DNA of 64,000 bases. It comes from RGIG7213 sp045544195 (lineage in GTDB: Bacteria; Bacillota; Clostridia; Oscillospirales; CAG-272). The stretch covers positions 147,674 through 211,673 of the forward strand of contig JAZPYO010000034.1 of assembly GCA_045544195.1 (NCBI GenBank), in the 5' to 3' direction. Positions 8,191 to 16,717 of the stretch are shown piece by piece. The position numbers and the translations under genes were made by a program. The notes below the pieces were generated by a model that was given only the letters and a program-made list of their open reading frames with translations, did no database searches and was not told the DNA's origin. Numbering within the stretch: position 1 is the first letter of the stretch; every line of letters begins with the position of its first letter.

Positions 8191-8823
8191 ATGAAATACT
8201 CAACAAAAAGGCTTTGTGAAAGTGGAATATTATTGGCTCTTGCCACAGTTTTGTCTATGCTTAAGCTATTTGAATTTTCATTTGGCGGAAGTATTACGTT
8301 ACTAAGTATGCTCCCCGTTGTGTTGATCTCATACAGATACGGAGTAAAATGGGGACTGTCATGCGGCTTTATATACAGCATTTTGCAAATGCTGTTAGGA
8401 GTTAATACGATCTCTGTATTCGTTTTGCCGGGAGAAAGCCAGATGGTGTGGTGGCGTATCGTTCTTATGTGTCTTTTGGACTACGTTTTGGCTTACAGCG
8501 CTTTGGGACTCGGCGGACTTTTCAGAAACAAGACACCTAAAAAGGCTTTGATTTCAGGTACACTTCTTTCACTTGCGGTATGCTATGCATTTCACACTTT
8601 ATCGGGTGCGATATTCTTCGGATCTTATGCGGAATGGTTTTTCAGCGATGTTATGAGCGGTGCATTTGCAAGCTACGTGCTTGCCACTTTTACAGGCGCG
8701 CCTTTGTATATTCTATATTCAGTTATATATAACGGCTGTTATATGATACCTGAAATTATTCTCACGAGTATAGGCTCTATCGCAGTAAGCACCGTACCGT
8801 TTATTACAAAGGATATAAAATAG
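8191..8823 (+). CDS. thiT: Thiamine ECF transporter substrate-binding subunit ThiT
   Basis: The ATG at 8191 follows GGAGGATAGC. An earlier in-frame ATG at 8149 lies inside the terminator loop and is rejected. The 210-residue product is very hydrophobic, with about six membrane helices, and has the ThiT/YuaJ look (TVLSMLKLFEFSFGGSITLL, SYRYGVKWG, LDYVLAYSALGL, FHTLSGAIFF). ThiT is the S component that captures thiamine and works with a shared EcfA1-EcfA2-EcfT module. Such a module is encoded at 40.3-42.9 kb in this window. The upstream TPP riboswitch independently supports a thiamine role. Confidence 0.93.
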   Translation: MKYSTKRLCESGILLALATVLSMLKLFEFSFGGSITLLSMLPVVLISYRYGVKWGLSCGFIYSILQMLLGVNTISVFVLPGESQMVWWRIVLMCLLDYVLAYSALGLGGLFRNKTPKKALISGTLLSLAVCYAFHTLSGAIFFGSYAEWFFSDVMSGAFASYVLATFTGAPLYILYSVIYNGCYMIPEIILTSIGSIAVSTVPFITKDIK

Positions 8824-8826
8824 TAA

Positions 8827-8868
8827 AATAAGCTCAGCCTTCACGAAATAGTGGTGGCTGAGCTTATT
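8827..8868. terminator. Bidirectional terminator between thiT and a convergent amidase gene
   Basis: AATAAGCTCAGCC (8827-8839) and GGCTGAGCTTATT (8856-8868) form a perfect 13-bp stem between the 3' ends of two convergent genes. A/T-rich ends allow use on both strands. Confidence 0.85.
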
Positions 8869-8872
8869 TATA

Positions 8873-9439
8873 TCAGGTCGTGCCGAAATAGTTTATTATA
8901 CCGTCGTAAATACCGAGGGCGTAGTCACCCGGGTTTTCATTCATATTTCTTGCCTCCTCAGCATTAGTTATAAATCCAAGCTCTACAAGAGTTGCGGGCA
9001 TTTGCGTTCTGCGCAAAACATACAGCCCCGGTCTTGAAAACACACCTCGGCTCTTTGTTCCTACTATATACTGTAACCACTTGAGAATGCTTTCAGCCAG
9101 TGGCGCTGCTTTGCTCATCTGACTGAATACGTATGCTTCGCTTCCCGTTGCAGATGAATTAGCCGATGCATTTGCGTGCAAACTGATAAAATAATCAGCT
9201 CCCCATTGATTAGCACTGTTCACTCTGGCAGCAAGCGATGTGGAGTTACTTGTTCCAAGTATCTCATCGGGAGAATTTCGTGATGTAATAGCTTCATATT
9301 CAGGATTTTTGTTCAGCATATCACGCAGTATAATACCGATCCTGTATACAAGATCTGCTTCTTGAAAGCCGTTCCCTTCCGCGCCTGAATTAGGATTTTT
9401 AGGATTGTGTCCTTGATCGATAAAAATTTTAATTGCCAT
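8873..9439 (-). CDS. Small N-acetylmuramoyl-L-alanine amidase (Amidase_3), no signal peptide
   Basis: The ATG at 9439 is chosen because GGAGGG lies just before it. A TTG at 9451 would overlap that site. The 188-residue product is a lone Amidase_3 domain. His11 (IDQGHNP), Glu27 (GFQEADL) and His88 (ISLHANAS) form the zinc site, and Glu153 (LVELGFITN) is the catalytic acid. It has no signal peptide and no wall-binding module, unlike the amidases at 1-3.3 kb. It could act after lysis or use a holin, as phage endolysins do, or enter the wall by another route. No phage genes flank it. It converges with thiT and diverges from the HEYGH-uvrBA operon. Confidence 0.9.
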   Translation of the reverse strand: MAIKIFIDQGHNPKNPNSGAEGNGFQEADLVYRIGIILRDMLNKNPEYEAITSRNSPDEILGTSNSTSLAARVNSANQWGADYFISLHANASANSSATGSEAYVFSQMSKAAPLAESILKWLQYIVGTKSRGVFSRPGLYVLRRTQMPATLVELGFITNAEEARNMNENPGDYALGIYDGIINYFGTT

Positions 9440-9567
9440 ATTTCCCTCCAATATTTACTGATATTATATTTACTCATCTGCTTTTTCGTGAATAGTTTAT
9501 AATAAATATTGAAAATTTAATATTTATGAGATACAATTATTGCACCGAATATTTGAAGGAGCATTTT

Positions 9568-10032
9568 ATGAAGTTTTTATATATCTTAGTACAATGTACA
9601 TACGGAATTTTACAAACATTTCTGGGAGGAATAATATTCCTTATCAATATTAAATGCCCTCATTACTTTTATCACGGTGCGGTAATAACAAATTGGCCGC
9701 TTCCTTCAAGCTTATCGCTTGGAATGTTTATCTTCGTTACCGACAATGAGAATTGCTATCCGTCATTGCATAGTAAGTGGTCGCCGTCAGAGATACGCGA
9801 ACGGCTTGTGGTACACGAATACGGTCATACTGTACAATCGCTTATATTAGGTCCTTTGTATCTTATAGTTATGGGTATTCCCTCTTTTCTGTGGGCATTC
9901 ATTCCATCGCTCAACCGTATGCGTAAGGAAAAACGAATATCTTATTTTTCGTTTTTTACTGAACGGTGGGCAAACTATCTCGGTGAAAAGGTTTTGAAGA
10001 AGAAATCAATGGAAAACGCACTTATAAACTGA
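9568..10032 (+). CDS. Membrane protein with HEYGH zinc-protease-like motif
   Basis: The start at ATG 9568 has AAGGAG nine bases upstream, better than the in-frame ATG at 9526. The 154-residue product has an N-terminal hydrophobic segment, a short soluble part, and the motif VVHEYGHTVQS (HExxH type) followed by a second hydrophobic stretch (LYLIVMGIPSFLWAFIPS) and a conserved-looking ERWAN near the end. HExxH could bind zinc, and the Glu in FFTERWAN could be a third ligand. I do not know a functional name for it. It is the first gene of an apparent operon with uvrB (13-base gap), uvrA and a HIRAN gene, which hints at a link to DNA damage or simply at co-transcription. Confidence 0.75.
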   Translation: MKFLYILVQCTYGILQTFLGGIIFLINIKCPHYFYHGAVITNWPLPSSLSLGMFIFVTDNENCYPSLHSKWSPSEIRERLVVHEYGHTVQSLILGPLYLIVMGIPSFLWAFIPSLNRMRKEKRISYFSFFTERWANYLGEKVLKKKSMENALIN

Positions 10033-10045
10033 ACAGGAGGACGCA

Positions 10046-12010
10046 TTGAGCAAATTTGAACTAAAATCCCCCTTTTCGCCTACGGGAGATCAGCCGTTGG
10101 CAATAGAGGCTCTTGTAAACGGAATAAAAAGCGGTATGACTGCACAGACTCTGCTCGGTGTTACAGGCTCAGGTAAAACGTTTACAATGGCTAACGTTAT
10201 AGAAAAAGTGAATAAACCGACATTGGTGCTTGCTCACAACAAGACACTTGCAGCGCAGCTCTGCTCTGAGTTCAGGGAGTTTTTTCCCAATAATGCAGTT
10301 GAATATTTTATCTCATATTACGACTATTTTCAGCCGGAGGCATATATACCCGGAAAGGACCTTTATATAGAAAAGGATTCGCTTATCAACGATGAAATAG
10401 ACAAGCTCCGCCATAGCGCGACATCTGCTTTACTCGAAAGACGTGATGTGATCATTGTATCAAGCGTATCATGTATATATTCACTCGGTGATCCGTCTGA
10501 ATATAAAGACCTTGTTTTGTCTATCCGCCCCGGTACTGTAATGGACAGAAATGAATATATTTCAAAGCTCCTGTCCATCAACTATGAACGAAACGATATA
10601 AGCCTTATCAGAGGAAAGTTCCGTGTGAGAGGCGATACAGTCGAGCTTTTGCCGTCAAATGAAGGTGAAAAGGCGCTGCGTGTCGAATTTTTCGGTGACG
10701 AGATAGATAGAATTTCCGAGGTGAATATCGTAACCGGAGAGGTAATAAACTATCTTTCATACGCTGCAATTTATCCTGCCACTCACTATGCTGTATCTGA
10801 GGAAAAGCGTATGCAAGCTCTCGGTCAGATATTCGATGAAATGCAGGAGCGTGTGGCATATTTCAAATCTCAAGGAAAGCTGATTGAGGCTCAGCGTATC
10901 GAGGAACGGACGAAATACGATCTTGAAATGATAAAGGAGGTCGGCTACTGCTCGGGCATTGAAAACTACTCGCGTATTTTTTCGGGCCGAGCGCCAGGCT
11001 CAACGCCGTTTTGTCTGTTGGACTTTTTTCCTGACGATTATCTTATGTTTATAGACGAATCTCACGTCACACTGCCTCAAGTAAGGGCAATGAACGGCGG
11101 AGACAGAGCAAGAAAAAAGAATCTTGTTGATTTTGGCTTTCGTTTACCGTCTGCATACGATAACCGCCCTTTATGCTTTGACGAATTTGAATCAAAGATA
11201 AATCAGGTGATATTCGTCAGCGCAACGCCTGCTGAATACGAAAGAAAGCGTTCTCAGCAGATCACAGAACAGATAATTCGCCCCACGGGACTTTGTGATC
11301 CGAAAATAATCATACGTCCTGTAAAAGGGCAGGTTGACGATCTTTTGGGAGAAATTCGCCAGAGGGTGAAAAAGAAGGAACGCACACTCGTTACGACCCT
11401 TACAACAAAAATGGCAGAGGATCTCACCGAGTTTATAGAAAGCGCAGGCATAAGTGTTCGGTATATTCACCACGAGGTAGATACGCTGGAGCGCAACGAG
11501 ATAATACGCGATCTGCGATTGGGAGTTTTTGATGTTCTGGTCGGCATTAACCTGTTGCGTGAGGGTCTTGATATGCCTGAGGTGTCGCTTGTTGCAATCC
11601 TTGATGCTGATAAGGAAGGCTTTCTGCGCTCTGAGGTATCTTTGATACAGACAATAGGAAGAGCTGCAAGACATATTGACGGAACAGTAATAATGTACGC
11701 AGACAAGGAAACGGACTCAATACGCGCAGCAGTTGCCGAAACCGAACGCAGACGCAGTATTCAGAGTGAATATAACCGAGCAAACGGAATAACTCCACGG
11801 TCTGTGTCAAAATCCATTCGCGATGTTATCGACATCAAAGCAAAAGAGCCTAAAAAAGATAAGGAAAAGAAGCAGAAAAAGCTCACAAAGGCACAGAAGG
11901 AATTACAAATTCAAAAGCTGACCGCAGAAATGAAAAAGGCCGCAAGTGAGCTTAGATTTGAGGATGCGGCTCATTTCAGAGATTTGATAAAGGAACTTGA
12001 AAGTAACTGA
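10046..12010 (+). CDS. uvrB: Excinuclease ABC subunit B
   Basis: Starts with TTG at 10046, fixed by AGGAGG at 10035-10040. The 654-residue length is normal for UvrB. Walker A is GVTGSGKT (residues 38-45). The DNA-inserting beta-hairpin segment YYDYFQPEAYIP is at 91-102. Helicase motifs (IDESH, VGINLLREGLDMPEV, QTIGRAARH) follow, and the C-terminal UVR motif that contacts UvrC is at about 619-654. UvrB verifies the lesion handed over by UvrA and recruits UvrC. The uvrA start lies one base past its stop. No LexA box was seen upstream of the operon. Confidence 0.98.
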   Translation: MSKFELKSPFSPTGDQPLAIEALVNGIKSGMTAQTLLGVTGSGKTFTMANVIEKVNKPTLVLAHNKTLAAQLCSEFREFFPNNAVEYFISYYDYFQPEAYIPGKDLYIEKDSLINDEIDKLRHSATSALLERRDVIIVSSVSCIYSLGDPSEYKDLVLSIRPGTVMDRNEYISKLLSINYERNDISLIRGKFRVRGDTVELLPSNEGEKALRVEFFGDEIDRISEVNIVTGEVINYLSYAAIYPATHYAVSEEKRMQALGQIFDEMQERVAYFKSQGKLIEAQRIEERTKYDLEMIKEVGYCSGIENYSRIFSGRAPGSTPFCLLDFFPDDYLMFIDESHVTLPQVRAMNGGDRARKKNLVDFGFRLPSAYDNRPLCFDEFESKINQVIFVSATPAEYERKRSQQITEQIIRPTGLCDPKIIIRPVKGQVDDLLGEIRQRVKKKERTLVTTLTTKMAEDLTEFIESAGISVRYIHHEVDTLERNEIIRDLRLGVFDVLVGINLLREGLDMPEVSLVAILDADKEGFLRSEVSLIQTIGRAARHIDGTVIMYADKETDSIRAAVAETERRRSIQSEYNRANGITPRSVSKSIRDVIDIKAKEPKKDKEKKQKKLTKAQKELQIQKLTAEMKKAASELRFEDAAHFRDLIKELESN

Positions 12011-12011
12011 T

Positions 12012-14831
12012 ATGCCAAATAAATTTATTGAAGCAAAGGGTGTGAGGGTTCACAACCTGAAAAATATTGACGTTAAAATACCTCGTGATAAGTTCGTTGT
12101 ACTTACAGGAGTATCAGGCTCAGGTAAATCTTCCCTTGCATTTGACACACTGTATGCAGAGGGGCATCGCAGATTTGTCGAATCGCTTTCCTCGTATGCA
12201 AGACAGTTTTTAGGGCAGATGGAAAAGCCCGATCTCGATTTTATCGACGGTCTTTCTCCCGCTATATCAATAGATCAGAAAACAACGTCAAAGAATCCCC
12301 GTTCAACAGTCGGAACTGTAACGGAAATATATGACTATCTGCGTTTATTGTATGCACGTGTAGGTATTCCCCATTGCCCTGTCTGCGGAAAGGAGCTTTG
12401 CAGAACAAGTACTGAAAATATTATTGAAAGAATACTGCAATTTCCCGAAAGAACAAAATTTCTCATTCTCTCCCCTGTTGTGAAGGACAAAAAAGGTATG
12501 CACGAAAAGGTGTTCGAGGATGCGAAAAAGGGCGGATACTCCCGTGTACGCATTGACGGCAGTGTATATGATCTTACCGAAGAAATAAATCTTGAAAAAA
12601 ATCTTAAGCATACGATAGAGATAGTCGTAGACCGTCTTATTATGAAGCCCGATATAAGAACACGTCTGGCCGATTCGGTTGAATGTGCATTAAAGCTGTC
12701 ATCGGGCAGTCTGATAATCCAGGATATCAGCGATGAAAAGGAATATTCCTTCTCGCTCAACTTTGCTTGCGAGGAGCATAATATCAGCTATCCTGAATTA
12801 GAGCCGCGCCTTTTTTCATTCAATAACCCTCTCGGCGCGTGCGATAAATGCGACGGTCTCGGAAATATGAGAAAGATATCGCCCGACAAGGTAATACCTG
12901 ATCCGAATTTGAGCTTAAGACAGGGAGCTTTGGCTGTGAACGGCTTCAAAACAATGGATGAGGATTCGTGGGCAGGTCCGCTTTATTCCGCAGTAGGTAA
13001 GGATCACGGCTTTACACTCGACACACCTTTGAAGGACTTTTCAAAAAGCGCAATGAATGCTCTTTTATACGGCACAGGCACAAAAAAGTATGATATAGTA
13101 AGATACTTTGACGGTGTAAGGCACGATAAGCCCGTTGCATTCAGCGGTGTTATACCAACGATGGAAGCACGCATGAGAATGTCAGGCGGCGAATATTATG
13201 AGCAATTTACAGAGGATATTGAATGCTCTGCGTGTAAGGGCAGACGCTTGAAGGACGGCATTCTCGCAGTCACCGTGGGCGGACTTAATATACACCAGGT
13301 ATGCAGTCTGTCCATCAAAGAAAGCCTTGACTTTTTCGAAGCTATTGAATTTACAGAAACCGAATGGGCGATAGCTAAAGAGATAATAAAGGAAATAAAA
13401 GCGCGCTTAGGATTTTTAGTCAGCGTCGGGCTGAATTATCTCACTCTTACTCGTAATGCAGGCTCTCTTTCGGGCGGAGAGGCTCAGAGAATTCGTCTTG
13501 CTACACAGATAGGCTCCTCACTTATGGGCGTTATGTATATTCTCGACGAGCCGAGCATCGGACTGCACCAGCGTGATAACAAAAAGCTCATTGATACGCT
13601 TAAAAAGCTCCGCGATGCACAAAATACAGTCATTGTAGTTGAGCATGATGAAGAAACGATGAATGAATGCGACTACATCGTAGACATTGGTCCCGGCGCA
13701 GGTATACACGGCGGCAGAGTTGTCGCCTGCGGAACTCCCGATGAAGTCAAGAAAAATAAAAACTCCCTTACGGCAGACTATCTGTCGGGCAGAAAAAAGA
13801 TCGCCGTTCCGTTGCAAAGACGAAGCGGCAACGGCAAATCACTCAAAATATACGGCGCAAGAGCTAACAATTTGAAGAATATCGATGTTGAAATACCGCT
13901 CGGTAAGTTTGTTTGTGTTACAGGGGTATCAGGCTCAGGCAAATCCTCACTTATAAATCTCATCCTTTCAAACAAGCTGTTAAAGGAGCTTAACGGCGCG
14001 CACACGACCGCCGGAGCACATGACAGAATAGAAGGAATAGAGCATCTTGACAAGGTCATAGTTATAGACCAGAGCCCTATCGGACGTACTCCGCGTTCAA
14101 ATCCCGCAACCTATACAGGACTTTTCACAGATATACGCGAGCTTTTTGCGATGACTCCGGATGCTAAGCTGCGTGGATACTCCTCGGGCAGATTTTCATT
14201 CAATATAAAAGGCGGTCGATGCGAGAACTGTGAGGGCGACGGTGTTAAATGCATAGAAATGCACTTTTTACCGGACATTTATGTTCCTTGTGAATCCTGC
14301 TCGGGAAAGAGATATAACGCAGATACTCTTGAGGTAAAGTATAAGGGTAAAAATATATACGAGGTCCTTGAAATGACTGTTGAAGAGGGCTTGAAATTTT
14401 TCGAAAGCCATCCGAAGATAGCACGCAAGCTGCAAACTCTGTACGATGTCGGTCTCGGTTATATAAAGATCGGTCAATCGTCAACAACGCTGTCAGGAGG
14501 TGAAGCACAGAGAGTAAAGCTTTCTACTGAGCTTTCGCGCCGCCCCACAGGAAAAACGGTATATATCCTTGACGAGCCTACAACAGGGCTTCACACAGAT
14601 GACGTTAAAAAGTTAATTGAGGTTTTACAAAGACTTACCGATGCAGGTAATTCAATAATCGTTATAGAGCATAATCTTGATCTTATAAAGACAGCTGATC
14701 ATATAATCGACCTCGGTCCTGAGGGCGGGGACGGCGGCGGCACGATCGTTGCTGTCGGAACTCCTGAGCAGGTTGCCGAAAGTCCCGATTCGTACACGGG
14801 AATATTTTTGAAAAATGCTTTATTACAATGA
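12012..14831 (+). CDS. uvrA: Excinuclease ABC subunit A
   Basis: ATG 12012 sits one base after the uvrB stop and gives the usual start MPNKFIEAKGVRVHNLKNI. A TTG at 11997 is possible but lies inside uvrB. The 939-residue protein has two ABC ATPase halves: Walker A GVSGSGKSS at residues 33-41 and again near 640, and signatures LSGGEAQRIRLA and LSGGEAQRVKLS. Zinc-module cysteines are CPVC, CDKC/CSAC, and CENC with CESC. UvrA dimers scan DNA for bulky lesions and load UvrB. The gene overlaps the next one by 17 bases. Confidence 0.98.
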   Translation: MPNKFIEAKGVRVHNLKNIDVKIPRDKFVVLTGVSGSGKSSLAFDTLYAEGHRRFVESLSSYARQFLGQMEKPDLDFIDGLSPAISIDQKTTSKNPRSTVGTVTEIYDYLRLLYARVGIPHCPVCGKELCRTSTENIIERILQFPERTKFLILSPVVKDKKGMHEKVFEDAKKGGYSRVRIDGSVYDLTEEINLEKNLKHTIEIVVDRLIMKPDIRTRLADSVECALKLSSGSLIIQDISDEKEYSFSLNFACEEHNISYPELEPRLFSFNNPLGACDKCDGLGNMRKISPDKVIPDPNLSLRQGALAVNGFKTMDEDSWAGPLYSAVGKDHGFTLDTPLKDFSKSAMNALLYGTGTKKYDIVRYFDGVRHDKPVAFSGVIPTMEARMRMSGGEYYEQFTEDIECSACKGRRLKDGILAVTVGGLNIHQVCSLSIKESLDFFEAIEFTETEWAIAKEIIKEIKARLGFLVSVGLNYLTLTRNAGSLSGGEAQRIRLATQIGSSLMGVMYILDEPSIGLHQRDNKKLIDTLKKLRDAQNTVIVVEHDEETMNECDYIVDIGPGAGIHGGRVVACGTPDEVKKNKNSLTADYLSGRKKIAVPLQRRSGNGKSLKIYGARANNLKNIDVEIPLGKFVCVTGVSGSGKSSLINLILSNKLLKELNGAHTTAGAHDRIEGIEHLDKVIVIDQSPIGRTPRSNPATYTGLFTDIRELFAMTPDAKLRGYSSGRFSFNIKGGRCENCEGDGVKCIEMHFLPDIYVPCESCSGKRYNADTLEVKYKGKNIYEVLEMTVEEGLKFFESHPKIARKLQTLYDVGLGYIKIGQSSTTLSGGEAQRVKLSTELSRRPTGKTVYILDEPTTGLHTDDVKKLIEVLQRLTDAGNSIIVIEHNLDLIKTADHIIDLGPEGGDGGGTIVAVGTPEQVAESPDSYTGIFLKNALLQ

Positions 14832-15198
14832 TCAGATCCCCCGTTATCTTTGCAGAGTAGAAATAACGGGCTCGTTTTACACTGATGATATTTCAAATGG
14901 TGCTAAATCGTTGCACCTTGAGGAAAAGGTATTCTTTGAGCGTGAGGAAGATAACGCACACGATATCAACGCTGTTGCGGTGTTTAATGAATCAGGCGTA
15001 AAGCTAGGATATGTGAGCAGAAAGGAAAATGCCGCTGTTGCATCAATAATGAACAGCGGCAAAGCCGAAATATTCGGTATAATATCTTATATGAACGTAA
15101 AGCGTTCCTCTGTCGGTCTTCTTGCAGATCTGTTTTACGTTTGCAATAAAGATGACGAATACATAATAAGGGATATTATTTTACAGTATTTACGTTAA
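14815..15198 (+). CDS. HIRAN-domain protein coupled to uvrA
   Basis: This 127-residue protein starts at ATG 14815 inside the end of uvrA, so translation is probably coupled. Its sequence has the HIRAN pattern: an initial beta segment (YLCRVEITGSFYTD), then LHLEEKVFFEREEDNAHDINA, a typical HIRAN core with E-x-DN-x-H-D-x-NA, and VKLGYVSRKENAAVASIM. HIRAN domains bind DNA ends, as in the eukaryotic fork-remodelling proteins HLTF and Rad5, and are common as small stand-alone proteins in Firmicutes. Its place in an operon with uvrB and uvrA suggests a role in excision repair, but this is inference. Its 3' end overlaps that of the convergent foldase gene by 23 bases. Confidence 0.82.
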   Translation: MLYYNDQIPRYLCRVEITGSFYTDDISNGAKSLHLEEKVFFEREEDNAHDINAVAVFNESGVKLGYVSRKENAAVASIMNSGKAEIFGIISYMNVKRSSVGLLADLFYVCNKDDEYIIRDIILQYLR

Positions 15199-16216
15199 GT
15201 CCGTCGTATGTATCGAAATATATTACAGTCTGCTTTTCAATGAGCTTTTTCAGCATTATTTCAAACATAGATTGCTGGTAATACGGAACGATGACCGTGT
15301 GGTAATTCTCTTCTTTATATTCCTCGTCCAGCTCATATCTTGTCGCAACGATAAATCCGTACGGAGTTTCAATAACATTGCTTACTTTTCCGCTTTCGAG
15401 CGATAATACGGCATCCTCTATCTCTTTATCGTATTCACCCTTGAACATAAGCTGACCGACAGGATTTGAGGATGTCTTTGAATCCTCGCTGTACTGTGCT
15501 TTGAGCGTTGCGAATTTTTCGCCGTTATTAACGTTTTCGATTATCAGCTCGGCAAGCGATCTGTTTTCGTTTTTATCGTCGCCGTAATCGTTATACAGAA
15601 TGATCCAGTCGCCCCTGAACACTTGCGAAGAAACGAATTTATCAACGAGAGATTCGGCATAGTGTATTACAAAATCCGATTCCTCCGAAGACAAATATTC
15701 AAAAAGCTTCTGCTCTAAGGAATACACACTTGCAAGACGGTAATTTGATCTGTCTGTCAGATGCAGATAGTCAAGATAAGCATTGTATTCGCTCTCACTT
15801 TCGAATTCATCCTTATTCGACTTAAGAGTTTTTTCAAGCTCCTCAAGATCATCTTCGTCAAGTGAAATACCGTATTCAGATGCCAATTCTTCTATTGCAT
15901 ACTGGCGTGATAAACACCTCAACGCCTCAGCCTTTATCTCGCTGTTATAATCGTGACTGTTCCAATATGCATCGTCGCCTCTGTCGTATTTTTCCTTAAT
16001 ATTGAGATAATAGTATCTGTATTCCTCGTAAGTTATGTTTTTTCCGTTGATGCTCAACACATCTGCGTGATCTGTATAATTGGGAGACGGAACATAAGCA
16101 TCTGTTTGAAAAACAGTCTGCGAATCATCATCAGTACTGCTTTGGTCGCTGTTGCACGCTGTCAGCGGTACAGATAAAAGACACGCAAGTATAAAGCAGA
16201 TCAATTTTGTTTTCAT
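15176..16216 (-). CDS. PrsA/SurA-like peptidyl-prolyl isomerase lipoprotein
   Basis: ATG 16216 is preceded by GAGG at a nine-base distance. An ATG at 16240 lacks a site. The 346-residue product has a lipoprotein signal with lipobox LTAC, so it is anchored on the outer face of the membrane. After an N-terminal helical chaperone-like region (VLSINGKNITYEEYRYYYL), a parvulin rotamase domain lies at about 220-310 (FATLKAQYSED, GQLMFKGEYDKEIEDAVLSL, VIETPYGFIVATRYEL). The family helps exported proteins fold. Here the many secreted hydrolases of the neighbourhood are natural clients, which is inference. It has its own transcript, convergent with the HIRAN gene. Confidence 0.88.
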   Translation of the reverse strand: MKTKLICFILACLLSVPLTACNSDQSSTDDDSQTVFQTDAYVPSPNYTDHADVLSINGKNITYEEYRYYYLNIKEKYDRGDDAYWNSHDYNSEIKAEALRCLSRQYAIEELASEYGISLDEDDLEELEKTLKSNKDEFESESEYNAYLDYLHLTDRSNYRLASVYSLEQKLFEYLSSEESDFVIHYAESLVDKFVSSQVFRGDWIILYNDYGDDKNENRSLAELIIENVNNGEKFATLKAQYSEDSKTSSNPVGQLMFKGEYDKEIEDAVLSLESGKVSNVIETPYGFIVATRYELDEEYKEENYHTVIVPYYQQSMFEIMLKKLIEKQTVIYFDTYDGLNVNTVK

Positions 16217-16315
16217 TTTAATAAACCTCAAAGCTATCATTTACATTCATTATATCATATTAACTTTAACAAACAAACACAAAGCATTGAATTTTTATAA
16301 AAAGGACGGGCAGAT

Positions 16316-16717
16316 ATGCTTAAATATAAACCGTTTTTAATTTTTACGGTCATTGCCTCTGTATGCTTATGCACCATACTTGTATCATTTATTGCAGAGG
16401 ATATTATAAATACAAATTACGATTCATTCAAATCTACCCTTGCAACAGTTGAAATAACAGACGGAAAAGCCTTTGCTGTTTATGAATACAAGGAAAACAC
16501 GTACAGATATGAGATCAGATATTCGACAGCCTTAAAAAGCGGTATGACAATACCTGTTTATTTTCCGCCTGATTCGCCGTCAAATGCTGAAATCAAAGAT
16601 GTAACCGCGGTTTTGATAATGAGATATGCTCCGCTCACAGTTTTCTTTCCTGCTGTTGTCGGAATGGTAATTACCGCATTCAAATACAAAGCAAAAAGGA
16701 CGCCCGAATATGCGTGA
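16316..16717 (+). CDS. Small membrane protein, DUF3592-like
   Basis: The 133-residue product starts at ATG 16316 after AAAAGGACGGG. It has a membrane helix at about 5-27, an extracytoplasmic beta-rich segment (TLATVEITDGKAFAVYEYKE, YRYEIRYS, VYFPPDSPS), and a second helix at about 100-122 with a basic tail. This layout resembles DUF3592 proteins, whose function is unknown. The stop codon lies inside the first stem of the hairpin array that follows. The gene faces the serine hydrolase gene across that array. Confidence 0.7.
   Translation: MLKYKPFLIFTVIASVCLCTILVSFIAEDIINTNYDSFKSTLATVEITDGKAFAVYEYKENTYRYEIRYSTALKSGMTIPVYFPPDSPSNAEIKDVTAVLIMRYAPLTVFFPAVVGMVITAFKYKAKRTPEYA

Noticed and set aside
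8873..9439. Small amidase considered as a prophage endolysin
   Set aside because: No holin, tail or other phage gene is near. The genes on both sides are housekeeping.
9440..9567. uvrB operon upstream region searched for a LexA box
   Set aside because: No CGAAC-N4-GTTCG-like palindrome was seen, so SOS control of uvrBA is not supported here.
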